A DNA stretch of 44,916 nt from assembly GCA_964516325.1 (NCBI GenBank), contig CAZFAP010000013.1, positions 1 to 44,916 of the forward strand, written 5' to 3'. Within the stretch, counting starts at the first letter, position 1. Each line of letters begins with the position of its first letter. The position numbers and the translations under genes were made by a program. The DNA comes from CAZFAP01 sp964516325 (GTDB lineage Bacteria; Auribacterota; JABMQX01). Positions 1-8,441 of the stretch are shown here, piece by piece. The notes beneath the pieces are model-generated. The model did no database searches and was not told the DNA's origin. It was given only the letters and a program-made list of their open reading frames with translations.

Positions 1-1686
1 TGGCTCAAGGGTTTCGGCGACCTCGGCTACGTGCTCAAGGACGAGAGAATCATCAAGGAGGCGAAGCAGTGGCTCGACAAGGCGCTGGGCAGCCAGGAGC
101 CGGACGGATATTTCGGTCCACCGGAGAACAAGAAGAATCACGACCTCTGGCCGAACATGGTGATGCTCTTCGCCTTTCAATCGCTCTACGAGGCGACGGG
201 GGACGAGCGGGTGATTCCTGTGATGACCAGGTACTTCCGATACCAGCTCGATATGCCAATCGAGCATCTTCTCCCGGGAAGCTGGCAGTGGATTCGCGGC
301 GGAGATAATCTCGAAAGCATTTACTGGCTTTACAACCGAACCAGGGAGAAGTGGCTCCTCGACGTGGCGAAGAGGGTTTTTGAGAGGACGGCGAACTGGA
401 CGGAGGGTCTTCCAACGCAGCACGGCGTCAATCTCACCATGGGCATTCGCCAACCGGGCGTCTATTGGCAGCAATCGCAGGACGAAAGGCATCTCGACGC
501 TGTCGAGCGGAATTATCACACGGTTATGGACGAGTATGGGCAGGTGCCGGGCGGGATGTTCGCCGCCGATGAGAATTTCCGTCCGGGCAAAACCGGCGCC
601 GAGCAGGCGGCGGAGACCTGTTCCATCTTCGAGCTCATGTACACAGACGAGTCGCTTCTGAAAATCACGGCCGACCTCAAATACGCCGACCGCTGCGAGA
701 ACATCGCGTTCAATTCGTTTCCCGCGGCGGCGATGCCGGACTGGAAGGGGCTGCATTATCTGACCGCTCCGAATCTCGTGCAGTGCGACAAAGGGGGCGT
801 GCACGTTTTTCAGAACGACGGCACGCTGGTCTCCTACAGCCCGTGGGACTACCGCTGCTGCCAGCACAACGTCGCGCAGGGCTGGCCTTATTTCGCGGAG
901 CACTTGTGGCTGGCGACTCAGGGAAACGGTCTGGCGGTGGCGCTTTACGCCCCGTCCGAAGTCTCGGCAAAGGTTGGCGATGGCGTTGAAGTCAGGGTCT
1001 CTGAGGAAACCGATTATCCCTTTGATGAGAAGGTTGAGTTTGCGTTCAACGCTCCTAAGCCGGTGAGGTTCCCGTTCTACATGAGGATCCCGCAGTGGTG
1101 CGACGGGGCAAGGGTCACCATCAATGGGGAAGCCCGGAAAGTGGATGCTCCCGGCGGGCGCTATCTGGTCGTCGAGCGGCTCTGGAAAAGCGGCGATCGC
1201 GTGAAGCTCGAGCTGCCGATGAAAATCACGCTGTCCGTCTGGAAAAAAGTTGGGAACTCTGTTTCGGTCAACAGGGGACCGCTGACCTACTCTCTGAGAA
1301 TTGGGCAGGAATGGAAGCAATACGGCGGCACGGACAAATGGCCGGAATACGAGGTTTTCCCGACGACGCCGTGGAATTACGGGCTGATCGTTGACAGAGA
1401 GAATCCGGCTGCGTCGTTCACCGTCGTCCAAAAAGGGAAAGCCCCATTGCAGCCGTTCAAGCTGGAGAATGCCCCGATCGAATTGAAAGCCAAGGGCAAA
1501 AGAATCCCTAACTGGACGCTGGTCATGAACTGCGCCGGACCTCTCCAGGAAAGCCCTATCAAATCCGATCAGCGCGCCGAGGAGATAACCCTGATCCCGA
1601 TGGGCTGCGCGCATCTGCGAATATCGTCTTTTCCAACGATCGGAGAGGGACAAGACGCGCGCGAGTGGAAAAGAGTGGGCGACTGA
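1..1686 (+). CDS. GH127 family glycosidase (beta-L-arabinofuranosidase-like), 5' end outside window
   Basis: The frame is open from base 1, so the gene begins upstream; 561 residues are visible. The fold is the DUF1680/GH127 type: an N-terminal alpha/alpha barrel with Trp/Gly/His-rich segments (WQWIRGGDNLES, GVYWQQSQDE), then a beta-sandwich ending near WTLVMN. The E-T-C-S segment near base 616 and the Y-R-C-C-Q-H-N segment near base 853 match the Glu and Cys ligands of the zinc-thiolate centre, in which one Cys acts as nucleophile in characterised GH127 enzymes. It probably releases L-arabinofuranose or a related sugar from plant-type glycans. No signal peptide can be judged because the start is missing. 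The next gene, an oxidoreductase on the same strand, suggests a carbohydrate-use context. Substrate is inferred from family only. Confidence 0.85.
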   Translation, partial: WLKGFGDLGYVLKDERIIKEAKQWLDKALGSQEPDGYFGPPENKKNHDLWPNMVMLFAFQSLYEATGDERVIPVMTRYFRYQLDMPIEHLLPGSWQWIRGGDNLESIYWLYNRTREKWLLDVAKRVFERTANWTEGLPTQHGVNLTMGIRQPGVYWQQSQDERHLDAVERNYHTVMDEYGQVPGGMFAADENFRPGKTGAEQAAETCSIFELMYTDESLLKITADLKYADRCENIAFNSFPAAAMPDWKGLHYLTAPNLVQCDKGGVHVFQNDGTLVSYSPWDYRCCQHNVAQGWPYFAEHLWLATQGNGLAVALYAPSEVSAKVGDGVEVRVSEETDYPFDEKVEFAFNAPKPVRFPFYMRIPQWCDGARVTINGEARKVDAPGGRYLVVERLWKSGDRVKLELPMKITLSVWKKVGNSVSVNRGPLTYSLRIGQEWKQYGGTDKWPEYEVFPTTPWNYGLIVDRENPAASFTVVQKGKAPLQPFKLENAPIELKAKGKRIPNWTLVMNCAGPLQESPIKSDQRAEEITLIPMGCAHLRISSFPTIGEGQDAREWKRVGD

Positions 1687-1792
1687 GCCAATGCCGCGCG
1701 ACCGGACAATGTCCCCGGAGGGGCCGAAGGAGTCCAACAAAGAAACAAAAACGTGATGACATTGCACATCTTCCGTCGTGGAGGGAACGAAC

Positions 1793-3109
1793 ATGGGCGA
1801 TGAGAACAAAATGACGAGACGCAGTTTTCTGAAGACTTCGGCAGTCGGGGCGACGGCTTTGTCGCTTGGGTTACCATCCGGCAGCAAGGCGCTCGGCGCG
1901 AACGATAAAATTCGCCTCGGCTTCATCGGCGTGACGAATCGAGGCGGGCAGTTGCTGCGCAGCACGCTTCGGCTCGAAGATGCCGACGTCGAGGTGGCGG
2001 CGCTGTGCGACGTGGACGAGCCGATGATGCTGAGGCAGGAAAAGGCGACGCGGCTCCAGACGGAGAAGTTCACAGACTTCCGCCGAATGCTTGAGAAAAA
2101 GGACATTGATGCGGTCTTCATCGCAACGCCGGATCATTGGCACGCGATTCAGACCCTAATGGCGTGCGACGCGGGAAAGGACGTGTACGTCGAGAAGCCG
2201 CTATCCATCACCGTCCTCGAAGGGCGCAAGATGGTCGAGGCGGTGCGAAGGACTAACCGTGTGTGCCAGGTCGGCATGCAGCGGCGCTCGTCGGACGTGT
2301 ATCAGAGGCTGGTTGATATGGTGCGCGGAGGGAAAGTAGGAAAAGTCACTGTCGCAAGAGCCTACCGACTGAGCAACATGTATCCCAGCGGCATCGGCAT
2401 TGCGCCGGATTCCGATCCACCGGAAGGACTCGACTGGGACATGTGGCTCGGCCCTCGTCCGAAGAGGCCTTTCAATCCGAACATCCATCCCTACAAGTTC
2501 CGTTGGTGGCATCTCTACTCGTCACAGCTCGCCAACTGGGGCGTTCACTATTTCGACGCGATGCGGTGGATGGTTGGTGAAGAGGCGCCCGCATCGCTCT
2601 CCGCCCATGGCGGCAAATTCGCCGTGAAGGACGCCCGGACGGTCCCCGACACCCTCGAAGTAACGCTCGAGTTCGAGTCGGGGATGCTGATGATTTTTGG
2701 GCAATACGAAGCCAGCGGAAATCCCGTTCTTGCGTCGGGCGAGATCGAGCTTCGCGGGACGGACGGCACGCTGTATTGCAGCGAGAATGGCTTCAAGATC
2801 ATCCCCGAGCGCGGCGGTCAGTTTGTTGAAAGCGGCCCGCGCATGGAGCCGATGGAGGGAAAAGGGCCCGAGGGCGATTCAACCGACGCCCACATCCGGA
2901 ATTTCCTGGACTGCATGAGAAGCCGCAAATCCTGCAACGCCGACATAGAAACGGGCCATCGCTCGACGACGTTCAGCCTCCTCGGCAACATTGCGCTGGC
3001 GACGAAATCCCGCATCGAGTGGGACTGGAAGAGCGAACGCATCACGAACAACGGCGAAGCCAACAAACTCCTCCACTACGAATACCGCGCCCCGTGGAAA
3101 CTCGGATGA
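1793..3109 (+). CDS. Gfo/Idh/MocA family oxidoreductase, Tat-exported
   Basis: 438 residues from ATG 1793, preceded by GGAGGG at good spacing; a GTG 15 bases upstream is also possible. A twin-arginine signal (T-R-R-S-F-L-K) opens the protein. Next comes a Rossmann NAD(P)-binding fold (K-I-R-L-G-F-I-G-V, then A-L-C-D-V-D) and the family motif V-E-K-P-L that contributes the catalytic lysine. The C-terminal half is the Gfo/Idh/MocA alpha/beta substrate domain (S-S-Q-L-A-N-W-G-V-H-Y-F-D). Such Tat-exported members are common in Planctomycetes and relatives, where they are thought to oxidise sugars or cyclitols with tightly bound cofactor. The neighbour upstream is a GH127 glycosidase. The substrate cannot be read from sequence. 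Confidence 0.88.
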   Translation: MGDENKMTRRSFLKTSAVGATALSLGLPSGSKALGANDKIRLGFIGVTNRGGQLLRSTLRLEDADVEVAALCDVDEPMMLRQEKATRLQTEKFTDFRRMLEKKDIDAVFIATPDHWHAIQTLMACDAGKDVYVEKPLSITVLEGRKMVEAVRRTNRVCQVGMQRRSSDVYQRLVDMVRGGKVGKVTVARAYRLSNMYPSGIGIAPDSDPPEGLDWDMWLGPRPKRPFNPNIHPYKFRWWHLYSSQLANWGVHYFDAMRWMVGEEAPASLSAHGGKFAVKDARTVPDTLEVTLEFESGMLMIFGQYEASGNPVLASGEIELRGTDGTLYCSENGFKIIPERGGQFVESGPRMEPMEGKGPEGDSTDAHIRNFLDCMRSRKSCNADIETGHRSTTFSLLGNIALATKSRIEWDWKSERITNNGEANKLLHYEYRAPWKLG

Positions 3110-3232
3110 GCGGGCTGGACCGGCCCTACCGACGACGCAAGCATGCGGCAAGGAGGTCCTGGACTGGCAGTTGCATAAGCTCTGGGTAACTGAGAACTCA
3201 ATACGAGAACAGGGTTTCTGAGGAGAGACGAG

Positions 3233-3874
3233 ATGAAGATTTGGCGGCTGTGGTTGCTCGCTGGATTCACTCTGATTGTATTCGGGTGTGGAAAGGAGAA
3301 AGAGCCGGAGACCTCGAAGCCAGAAGAGGGCACGGCGAAGGAAGAGGCTGTCGAGACGGAGACTTCGATAGTGGCTGGCGCCGCCACGACGCTGAATGAA
3401 GCCGCCGCCAAGGGCGACCTCGCTCAGGTCAAAAAGCTCCTCCAAAAAGGCGCCAATGTCAACGCGAAGGACGCATTCAGCGCGACGCCGCTCCACGAGG
3501 CGGCAGAGGCGGGGCATAAGGCGGTGGCGCAGTTGCTCGTCAGCAAGGGGGCAAACGTGAATGCGAAAGCCCAGGATAAATCCACCCCTCTCCACCTTGC
3601 CGCGGCGGGATACCACAAGGACATTGCCGAACTCCTTATCGTCAAAGGTGCCGATGTGAACGCCAAAGACGGGAGTGGCAATACGCCTCTTCATTTAGCG
3701 GTGGAGTGGAGCGGCGATGCTTCTCTTCCGCCCGCGCAGAAGGCAGTCGTCGAGCTTCTTCTCTCGAAAGGGGCCGACCCCAAAGCTCAGAACAACATAC
3801 AGCAGGACCCCGGACTGAAGGCTCTCCACACCGACGAGCTATTCAAGTTGATCCAGAAATACAGCTCGAAGTGA
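3233..3874 (+). CDS. ankyrin-repeat lipoprotein
   Basis: 213 residues with a lipoprotein signal peptide (lipobox I-V-F-G-C, Cys at about 19), a charged Glu/Lys/Thr linker, and four consecutive ankyrin repeats from about residue 50 to 190 (T-P-L-H-E-A-A, T-P-L-H-L-A-A, T-P-L-H-L-A-V, each with G-A-N/D-V-N-A-K). The start has GAGGAGAGACGAG just upstream. It should be anchored in a membrane with the repeats in the periplasm, acting as a protein-binding scaffold. The partner is unknown. It sits alone on the plus strand and converges with the polyferredoxin gene. Confidence 0.88.
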   Translation: MKIWRLWLLAGFTLIVFGCGKEKEPETSKPEEGTAKEEAVETETSIVAGAATTLNEAAAKGDLAQVKKLLQKGANVNAKDAFSATPLHEAAEAGHKAVAQLLVSKGANVNAKAQDKSTPLHLAAAGYHKDIAELLIVKGADVNAKDGSGNTPLHLAVEWSGDASLPPAQKAVVELLLSKGADPKAQNNIQQDPGLKALHTDELFKLIQKYSSK

Positions 3875-4004
3875 CGGACGCGTTCCTGATGCCGTGCGGT
3901 CGGGATGCTGCACGAACGCAGTCTTGGCGCCGGGACGTGTTTTTGCCCCCTCTTGCCGCGGCGAGAACCTGCCTGCAGTCGCCCTCGTCTTCTCAGCCCA
4001 GTGC

Positions 4005-4029
4005 GGGCGGCCCGTTTTGACTGCCGCCC
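4005..4029. terminator. possible bidirectional hairpin between convergent genes
   Basis: A 7-bp stem GGGCGGC/GCCGCCC with an 11-base loop lies between the ankyrin gene (+) and the polyferredoxin gene (-). There is no clear T tract, so the terminator role rests on position only. Confidence 0.25.
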
Positions 4030-4036
4030 GGTCTGT

Positions 4037-4816
4037 CTATCGCACACCGAGTTTGAGGTGGCGGGTGGAGGTGCACTTGAGGCAGCGGATGCATTCGGAG
4101 CTGTTCATCTGCTCGACGGGGTGAATTTCGACGGGGCACATTTCGGCGCAGAGGCCGCAGTCGGCGCACTTCCTCCGGGTCAGCCGAATTCTGAACAGCG
4201 AGATGCGGTTGAAAACTGCGAAGATTGCTCCGAGCGGGCAGAGGAGGCGGCAGAACCCGCGGCTCACCACGATCATTAAAACGAGCACCGCGACCAGGAT
4301 GCTGATCCGGAGCGGGAAACCGATTGTGAACGTTGTGGACACGCCTAGGATTCGCCAGGGGATTGAGGATTCGAGCGTCCCCGCCGGGCACAGGCGACAG
4401 AAAACCAACAGAGAATCCGGGAAAAGGAAGGGTACCGCTCCGACGGTCGCGATCAGAACGAGGTATTTCGTGTAGCCAAGTCTCGGCGGCAGAGAGAGTT
4501 TCTTCGTGGGAATTTTGTGAAGCCCGTCCTGGATGAATCCGAACGGGCAAAGCCAGCCGCAGACCAATCTCCCACCGACGATTCCGACGAGACCAAGAAC
4601 GCCGATCGCAACGAACGGAACGATTCTCAGCGACGCGAAGTTGACCAGCACGCCGACCGGGCAGGCAAAGACCGCTGCGGGGCACGAATGGCAATTCAGG
4701 GCTGGGATACAAATCGAGCGAAGCCGAAGGAAATAGGCGTTGAGGAGAACCAGCGACGCCGACTGACTGAGAACCTGAGCCCTGACCTTTTTTATCGCCC
4801 TGATTATGGAACCCAT
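4037..4816 (-). CDS. membrane polyferredoxin, NapH-like 4Fe-4S protein
   Basis: 259 residues with four to five hydrophobic segments and the CxxCP pattern of the NapH/YccM/CcoG group: C-H-S-C-P, C-G-W-L-C-P-F-G, C-R-L-C-P-A-G and C-R-L-L-C-P-L-G in membrane loops. A C-terminal dicluster ferredoxin region follows (C-A-D-C-G-L-C-A-E-M-C-P, then C-I-R-C-L-K-C). The last cluster motif is incomplete (no C-P after it). It should pass electrons across or along the cytoplasmic membrane. The ATG overlaps a perfect hairpin (4802-4820) and has no convincing Shine-Dalgarno of its own, so translation may be coupled to the small upstream gene, which may end in a C-P-T-U redox motif. Confidence 0.85.
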   Translation of the reverse strand: MGSIIRAIKKVRAQVLSQSASLVLLNAYFLRLRSICIPALNCHSCPAAVFACPVGVLVNFASLRIVPFVAIGVLGLVGIVGGRLVCGWLCPFGFIQDGLHKIPTKKLSLPPRLGYTKYLVLIATVGAVPFLFPDSLLVFCRLCPAGTLESSIPWRILGVSTTFTIGFPLRISILVAVLVLMIVVSRGFCRLLCPLGAIFAVFNRISLFRIRLTRRKCADCGLCAEMCPVEIHPVEQMNSSECIRCLKCTSTRHLKLGVR

Positions 4817-4820
4817 AATC
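4802..4820 (-). promoter_or_regulatory. candidate SECIS hairpin (CPTU protein)
   Basis: GATTATGG-GTT-CCATAATC, a perfect 8-bp stem. The loop starts 23 nt after UGA 4835-4837 and opens with G, within the range known for bacterial SECIS elements. It also covers the ATG of the polyferredoxin gene, so a translation-control role is an alternative. Confidence 0.45.
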
Positions 4821-4828
4821 CCGATTTT

Positions 4829-5089
4829 CTAAATTCAGGTGGGACAGGGCTCGGCTTTTGCTCTGGCTCCTCCTTTTCCTGTCGCTTTGTCGAGGGATGT
4901 GACAGTGAAGACGCCGTCCTGCCCGCGTTGGATGCTGTGCGTTAGGGAGTACTGTATGACGTCGAATTCGCTCTTCTCCCCGCCCTTCGTCGGAAACCGA
5001 ACCCGGAAGGCGGAAAACAGGAGAAGACCGGAAAACAGAACAACCCCTGCAAGGACCAATGAAAACCTGAAGCCATTTTTGCTGCTCAT
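4829..5089 (-). CDS. small membrane protein, candidate selenoprotein ending C-P-T-U-I
   Basis: 84 residues to an in-frame UGA (4835-4837), or 86 if the UGA is read as Sec85, followed by Ile and TAG. The start at 5089 is chosen because one hydrophobic segment (about residues 9-27) follows directly and GAGG lies upstream. The C-terminal tail C-P-T-U-I would be a classical CxxU redox motif, and an 8-bp perfect hairpin begins 14 bases after the UGA. The complete Sec machinery lies 7 kb away. It is 18 nt upstream of the polyferredoxin and may be its thiol/selenol partner. Alternatively the UGA is simply the stop and the hairpin regulates the next gene. I do not recognise the family. Confidence 0.6.
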
Positions 5090-5150
5090 GTTGCCTCGCA
5101 CGTCGCATTCAGCGCTTCGCAGGACGACCGATGTTCCTCCACATAGTTTG

Positions 5151-5179
5151 TGTATTTTCTTACCACAATTCTCCGTCAA
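5151..5179 (-). promoter_or_regulatory. possible sigma70-type promoter
   Basis: TTGACG, 17 bases, AATACA, read toward the CPTU protein gene 62 nt downstream. The -35 is good and the -10 is poor. Confidence 0.3.
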
Positions 5180-5232
5180 AGGCAAGGAGAACCTTTCGGC
5201 GAACATAGCAGGTCAATCCCAGTCGGGACCAG

Positions 5233-5260
5233 CCGCAGAGAACACGGAGACCGCAGAGCA
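5233..5260. repeat. dispersed-repeat-like intergenic segment
   Basis: It contains CCGCAGAG twice, separated by AACACGGAGA. It resembles CACAGAG-type intergenic repeats that I recall from many bacterial genomes. Only one copy occurs in this window, so repeat status is from memory. Confidence 0.3.
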
Positions 5261-5290
5261 AATCCGCCTTGCCTGGCGGGGTCTCGGGGT

Positions 5291-6088
5291 TCACGCGCTT
5301 CGTGCGACATCTTTTCGTAGCTGCTTGGACGCGAGGATCGCTGCACCGAGGGCGCCGGTCATCTGTGGGTCGGGCGCGACGGATACCGGTTGCCCGAGCG
5401 CCGTCTCCAATGCCTTTGCCACGCCCGGGATCATCGCCACGCCGCCGGTGAGAACGACTGGCGGACTCAATTTCCTCCCAGACATGCTGCCTACGCGCGC
5501 TGCGATCGAATTCTGAACGCCCGCCGCAATGTCCTCCGGCGCGACGCCCGACGCGAGCAGCCCGATAATCTCCGTCTCAGCGAAGACCGCGCACATGCTG
5601 CTGATGGCAGCCGGCTTCCTGCTCCTTCCCGCCATCTCGCCGAGCGCTTGAAGCTCGACCGCAAGGCGGTTGGCGACCAGCTCGAGAAATCGCCCAGTTC
5701 CTGCCGCACAACGGTCGTTCATCGCAAAATCATAGACGACGCCTTCTCTATTCAGCCGGAGAAGCTTGCTGTCCTGCCCTCCGATCTCGACGATGGTCAT
5801 GGCGTCCCGGACGAGGTGGTGCACCCCGCAGGCGTGGCACGTGATCTCCGTAATCGTCGTGTCTGCGAAGCTGATTCCATTGCGGGCATAGCCGGTGGCG
5901 ACGATTTGGGCAACGTCATCGCGTCTGCAATTCGCTTTCTCAAGAACTTCGTCGAACAGGCGCGCTGCCAGGGCTTTGTGCTCGACACCCTGATCAGCCA
6001 CTCCGGCCGCAATCACCCGCAGGCTGCCCGCCTCTATCAGAACAACTTTTATCGCCCTTGATCCAGCGTCTATTCCAACACAGAACAT
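5291..6088 (-). CDS. 2-hydroxyacyl-CoA dehydratase activator-like ATPase (HgdC/BcrAD/BadFG family)
   Basis: 265 residues from ATG 6088; the start lies inside the end of the preceding dehydratase gene (19-base overlap), suggesting coupling. It is an ASKHA-fold ATPase: G-I-D-A-G-S-R-A-I-K phosphate loop, E-I-G-G-Q-D-S-K, and two cysteines in N-D-R-C-A-A-G-T-G (C127) and S-S-M-C-A (C166). These are the ligands by which homodimeric HgdC-type activators hold one bridging 4Fe-4S cluster. It hydrolyses ATP to push a low-potential electron into the partner dehydratase or reductase. It is the last gene of the methyltransferase-dehydratase operon. Family is clear; the substrate of the system is not. 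Confidence 0.88.
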   Translation of the reverse strand: MFCVGIDAGSRAIKVVLIEAGSLRVIAAGVADQGVEHKALAARLFDEVLEKANCRRDDVAQIVATGYARNGISFADTTITEITCHACGVHHLVRDAMTIVEIGGQDSKLLRLNREGVVYDFAMNDRCAAGTGRFLELVANRLAVELQALGEMAGRSRKPAAISSMCAVFAETEIIGLLASGVAPEDIAAGVQNSIAARVGSMSGRKLSPPVVLTGGVAMIPGVAKALETALGQPVSVAPDPQMTGALGAAILASKQLRKDVARSA

Positions 6089-7467
6089 CGTTTTCTCAGT
6101 TCCCTTGCTGTCTCCATCAATGCTTCCAGCCGCGTGCATAGCGTCCCTTGAATCGCATCGCTGACCGGCGGCGCCTCGATCTCGAGGACAGGAATTCCGA
6201 CCTGCGAACGGACAGCATCGGCGATGATTGTGCCCTCTGTCGCGCAATGGCTCGCGCCAGGAATGCGAGAGATGACTACAGCCTCCGCACCGAACGACAC
6301 AATATCCGAGCAGATTCGCTCTGCCCTGTCGGCTGCCGGTCCCACCATCGGGTCAGCGAGCGCCATCCGCGCCAGAGCCTCCATTGGCGGCAAATCCTCC
6401 GGAATCTCGTCGAGAGCGTGACTGAAGAGGTACTCCGTGCCGCAGATTCTCCCGCCAGAGTCCTCCAGGAGGTTCATGACCCGGAGATCCGCCACTGGAT
6501 TGACCCAGAAGACCCGCACCGCGTCTCTTTCGAGGACACCCTTCCCCGCTTCCGCCCGAGCCCGCGCCTCGACGAGCAACTCCCTTAAAACCTCAATAGA
6601 CTCACATTGGTCAGAGCAGAAATGAATCGCCAGCATCTCGGCGATCAGCATTTCAAGCGCGGGCAGCGGGCAGACTCCGGCGGTGAACGTGAGATGCCTC
6701 AATTCGCGCAGCAGCAGCCGGACTTCATTTGCCCGTTTGATCCCAGCCGTCAGCGCCCCCTCGTCGAGCCGCGTTCCCGCGAACGTTTCCAGGGCGACCC
6801 GAATGCGTTCAAGCTCCGCCTTTACAAACAAAACCTGCGATTGGGCGGCGATGAATCCCCCGGGCAGTTCGACCACTTCTTCGTCGGGGTCCGGATGGCG
6901 GCGATGGGGAATCTCCCACCACAAAATCGGATAGCCAAGTCCGTTCAGCCGTTGTGCGACGGCGGAGAAGTCGTCGCACGTCGCGCCGACGCTGCAAATC
7001 AGAAAGTCCGGTCTCGGGAAGTGCGCCTCGGTGATAAATGCGCCGAGCATCGCCCGCACCGGACAAAACGATTCATCTATCCCAAGCGAATCCGCAATCC
7101 CGAAAAGCCCTTCGCTCAGTTCCATCACGCACGGAATCCACCATGCGCCGTCGGGATAGAAGGCGACAAGATTTGCCAGGGAATACGCCATGACGGGGAC
7201 CGTGCCGAGGTCCTTCATTGTGCCGACGATCTTCTTTCCATCGGCTCGGGCTTCGCGCAAACGATCTTCTTCCGTGAGGAGAAAATTCCAAAGGCGCAGC
7301 GCCGCGGGGGAATTGTCAAACCGCAGGTTCAGGAGCCGCAGGTCACCATCCTCCACGTGTCGGCGAAGGGGTCCCCCATAATCGGGCTCCGTCATTCCAT
7401 CCTCGCGCAGCTCGACGTATCGTCTATCCCATTCGTCGAGTGTGATTCGCTTTGGATTCTTGTTCAT
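6070..7467 (-). CDS. 2-hydroxyacyl-CoA dehydratase-like subunit (HgdB/BcrC family), large variant
   Basis: 465 residues from ATG 7467, which overlaps the TGA of the upstream gene (ATGA). It matches the HgdB/BcrC/BadD family: segments V-P-V-M-A-Y-S-L-A-N-L near residue 100 and D-F-L-I-C-S-V-G-A-T-C-D-D-F near 155-170, then a second flavodoxin-like half (V-F-W-V-N-P-V-A-D-L) and a late cysteine (G-A-S-H-C-A-T-E-G). These cysteines are candidates for 4Fe-4S ligands. It is one of three family members in a row, which is unusual, since the classical dehydratase has two. Role: probably part of a ketyl-radical dehydratase or reductase driven by the adjacent activator. Confidence 0.8.
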   Translation of the reverse strand: MNKNPKRITLDEWDRRYVELREDGMTEPDYGGPLRRHVEDGDLRLLNLRFDNSPAALRLWNFLLTEEDRLREARADGKKIVGTMKDLGTVPVMAYSLANLVAFYPDGAWWIPCVMELSEGLFGIADSLGIDESFCPVRAMLGAFITEAHFPRPDFLICSVGATCDDFSAVAQRLNGLGYPILWWEIPHRRHPDPDEEVVELPGGFIAAQSQVLFVKAELERIRVALETFAGTRLDEGALTAGIKRANEVRLLLRELRHLTFTAGVCPLPALEMLIAEMLAIHFCSDQCESIEVLRELLVEARARAEAGKGVLERDAVRVFWVNPVADLRVMNLLEDSGGRICGTEYLFSHALDEIPEDLPPMEALARMALADPMVGPAADRAERICSDIVSFGAEAVVISRIPGASHCATEGTIIADAVRSQVGIPVLEIEAPPVSDAIQGTLCTRLEALMETARELRKRCSVLE

Positions 7468-8441
7468 CTCAGCATCGCCACAAAAGACTGGATTCGGGAC
7501 GCGGTTCGCTCGTGCGAATCCGTATCGCCAATGTCGAGGTCGAGGATGGGCACTTCCGCCCATTCCTTCAGCCGCTGCACTTCCGCGTGCCAGGTGTCGC
7601 ACCACAAATAGCGCAGGAGGACAATTCCGCGGACACCTCGGTCCGCAATTTCGTTTTTGAGCCAGCGATAAAGCTCGCTATTCGGTCTCCGAAACGCATC
7701 AGGGATATTTCCGAAATACGCGTCGGCAAGTTCGATAAGCGGGTCCTCCTCGACCTGGCGGCGGTCGAACGCAGCCGGCATCGTGCGCTCGCCGGTCTCG
7801 CTCCCGTCGAGGACGATAGACCCTCCTGCGTTTTCCACGAAATCAAAAAAACGGAAATGATCGCGGAGCAGCGGTCCCCCGACGAGAGCAACCCCGACGC
7901 GTCGCGGCACGAACGCCCTCCGCGCAGAAGGTAAGACGACCTCTCCCGTCTGGTTGAAGTCGGCTATGGCCTCCGAGAGCTGCCGCGCCGAGAGATATCC
8001 GCGTGCCGCTCGGATTCGCGAGCGCTCGGCATCGTACTTGAGCATTGTGCTCGTCAGACTCTCCTTCGACGAGGATTTCCCGCCAAGTCGGACAAGAAAC
8101 CGCCCGAGTCGCTCCAATTCGGTCATGTAAAGCTTCTGCGCCGCTGCTGTCTGCCACGTCGTGGGCACGTGCATCACAAAGACCGGCACCGAGGAATCGC
8201 GCGCGATGAGTTCTCCGGCGCGGCGCATCTGGTCGCATTCCGTCGTCGCGATAATCGCCGAAGCAGCGTTTTCGGAGAGGGCATAAGTTATGAACTCGCG
8301 GGCGAACGAACAGATGCCCGCGGTCGGACCCGCTCTCCAGCCTTCCTCGGCTCGGTCGAGCAGCACCCGGCACGGCTGCATACCGTGCGCGGCAACCCAC
8401 TCCGCCGGAACAAAAGGCGAAACGTAAATGACCTTTCTCAT
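7464..8441 (-). CDS. 2-hydroxyacyl-CoA dehydratase-like subunit (HgdB/BcrC family), short variant
   Basis: 325 residues; ATG 8441 overlaps the upstream TGA (ATGA). The N-terminus V-I-Y-V-S-P-F-V-P-A-E-W, the C-S-F-A-R-E-F segment near residue 50 and T-E-C-D-Q-M-R-R near 72 are typical of the family, in which Cys residues at these places hold a 4Fe-4S cluster. The second half has V-G-G-P-L-L and a late Cys (Y-L-W-C-D-T-W-H). It should form a complex with one or both neighbouring paralogues and receive electrons from the ATPase activator encoded two genes downstream. Confidence 0.8.
   Translation of the reverse strand: MRKVIYVSPFVPAEWVAAHGMQPCRVLLDRAEEGWRAGPTAGICSFAREFITYALSENAASAIIATTECDQMRRAGELIARDSSVPVFVMHVPTTWQTAAAQKLYMTELERLGRFLVRLGGKSSSKESLTSTMLKYDAERSRIRAARGYLSARQLSEAIADFNQTGEVVLPSARRAFVPRRVGVALVGGPLLRDHFRFFDFVENAGGSIVLDGSETGERTMPAAFDRRQVEEDPLIELADAYFGNIPDAFRRPNSELYRWLKNEIADRGVRGIVLLRYLWCDTWHAEVQRLKEWAEVPILDLDIGDTDSHERTASRIQSFVAMLR

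Noticed and set aside
3107..3175. Read-through after the oxidoreductase stop
   Set aside because: The extension is short and low in content, the protein is full length for its family, and no hairpin follows.
3993..5108. Long minus-strand open frame (371 codons) over the polyferredoxin
   Set aside because: It is a frame-shifted shadow of the polyferredoxin and CPTU genes, Arg/Pro-rich, without motifs.
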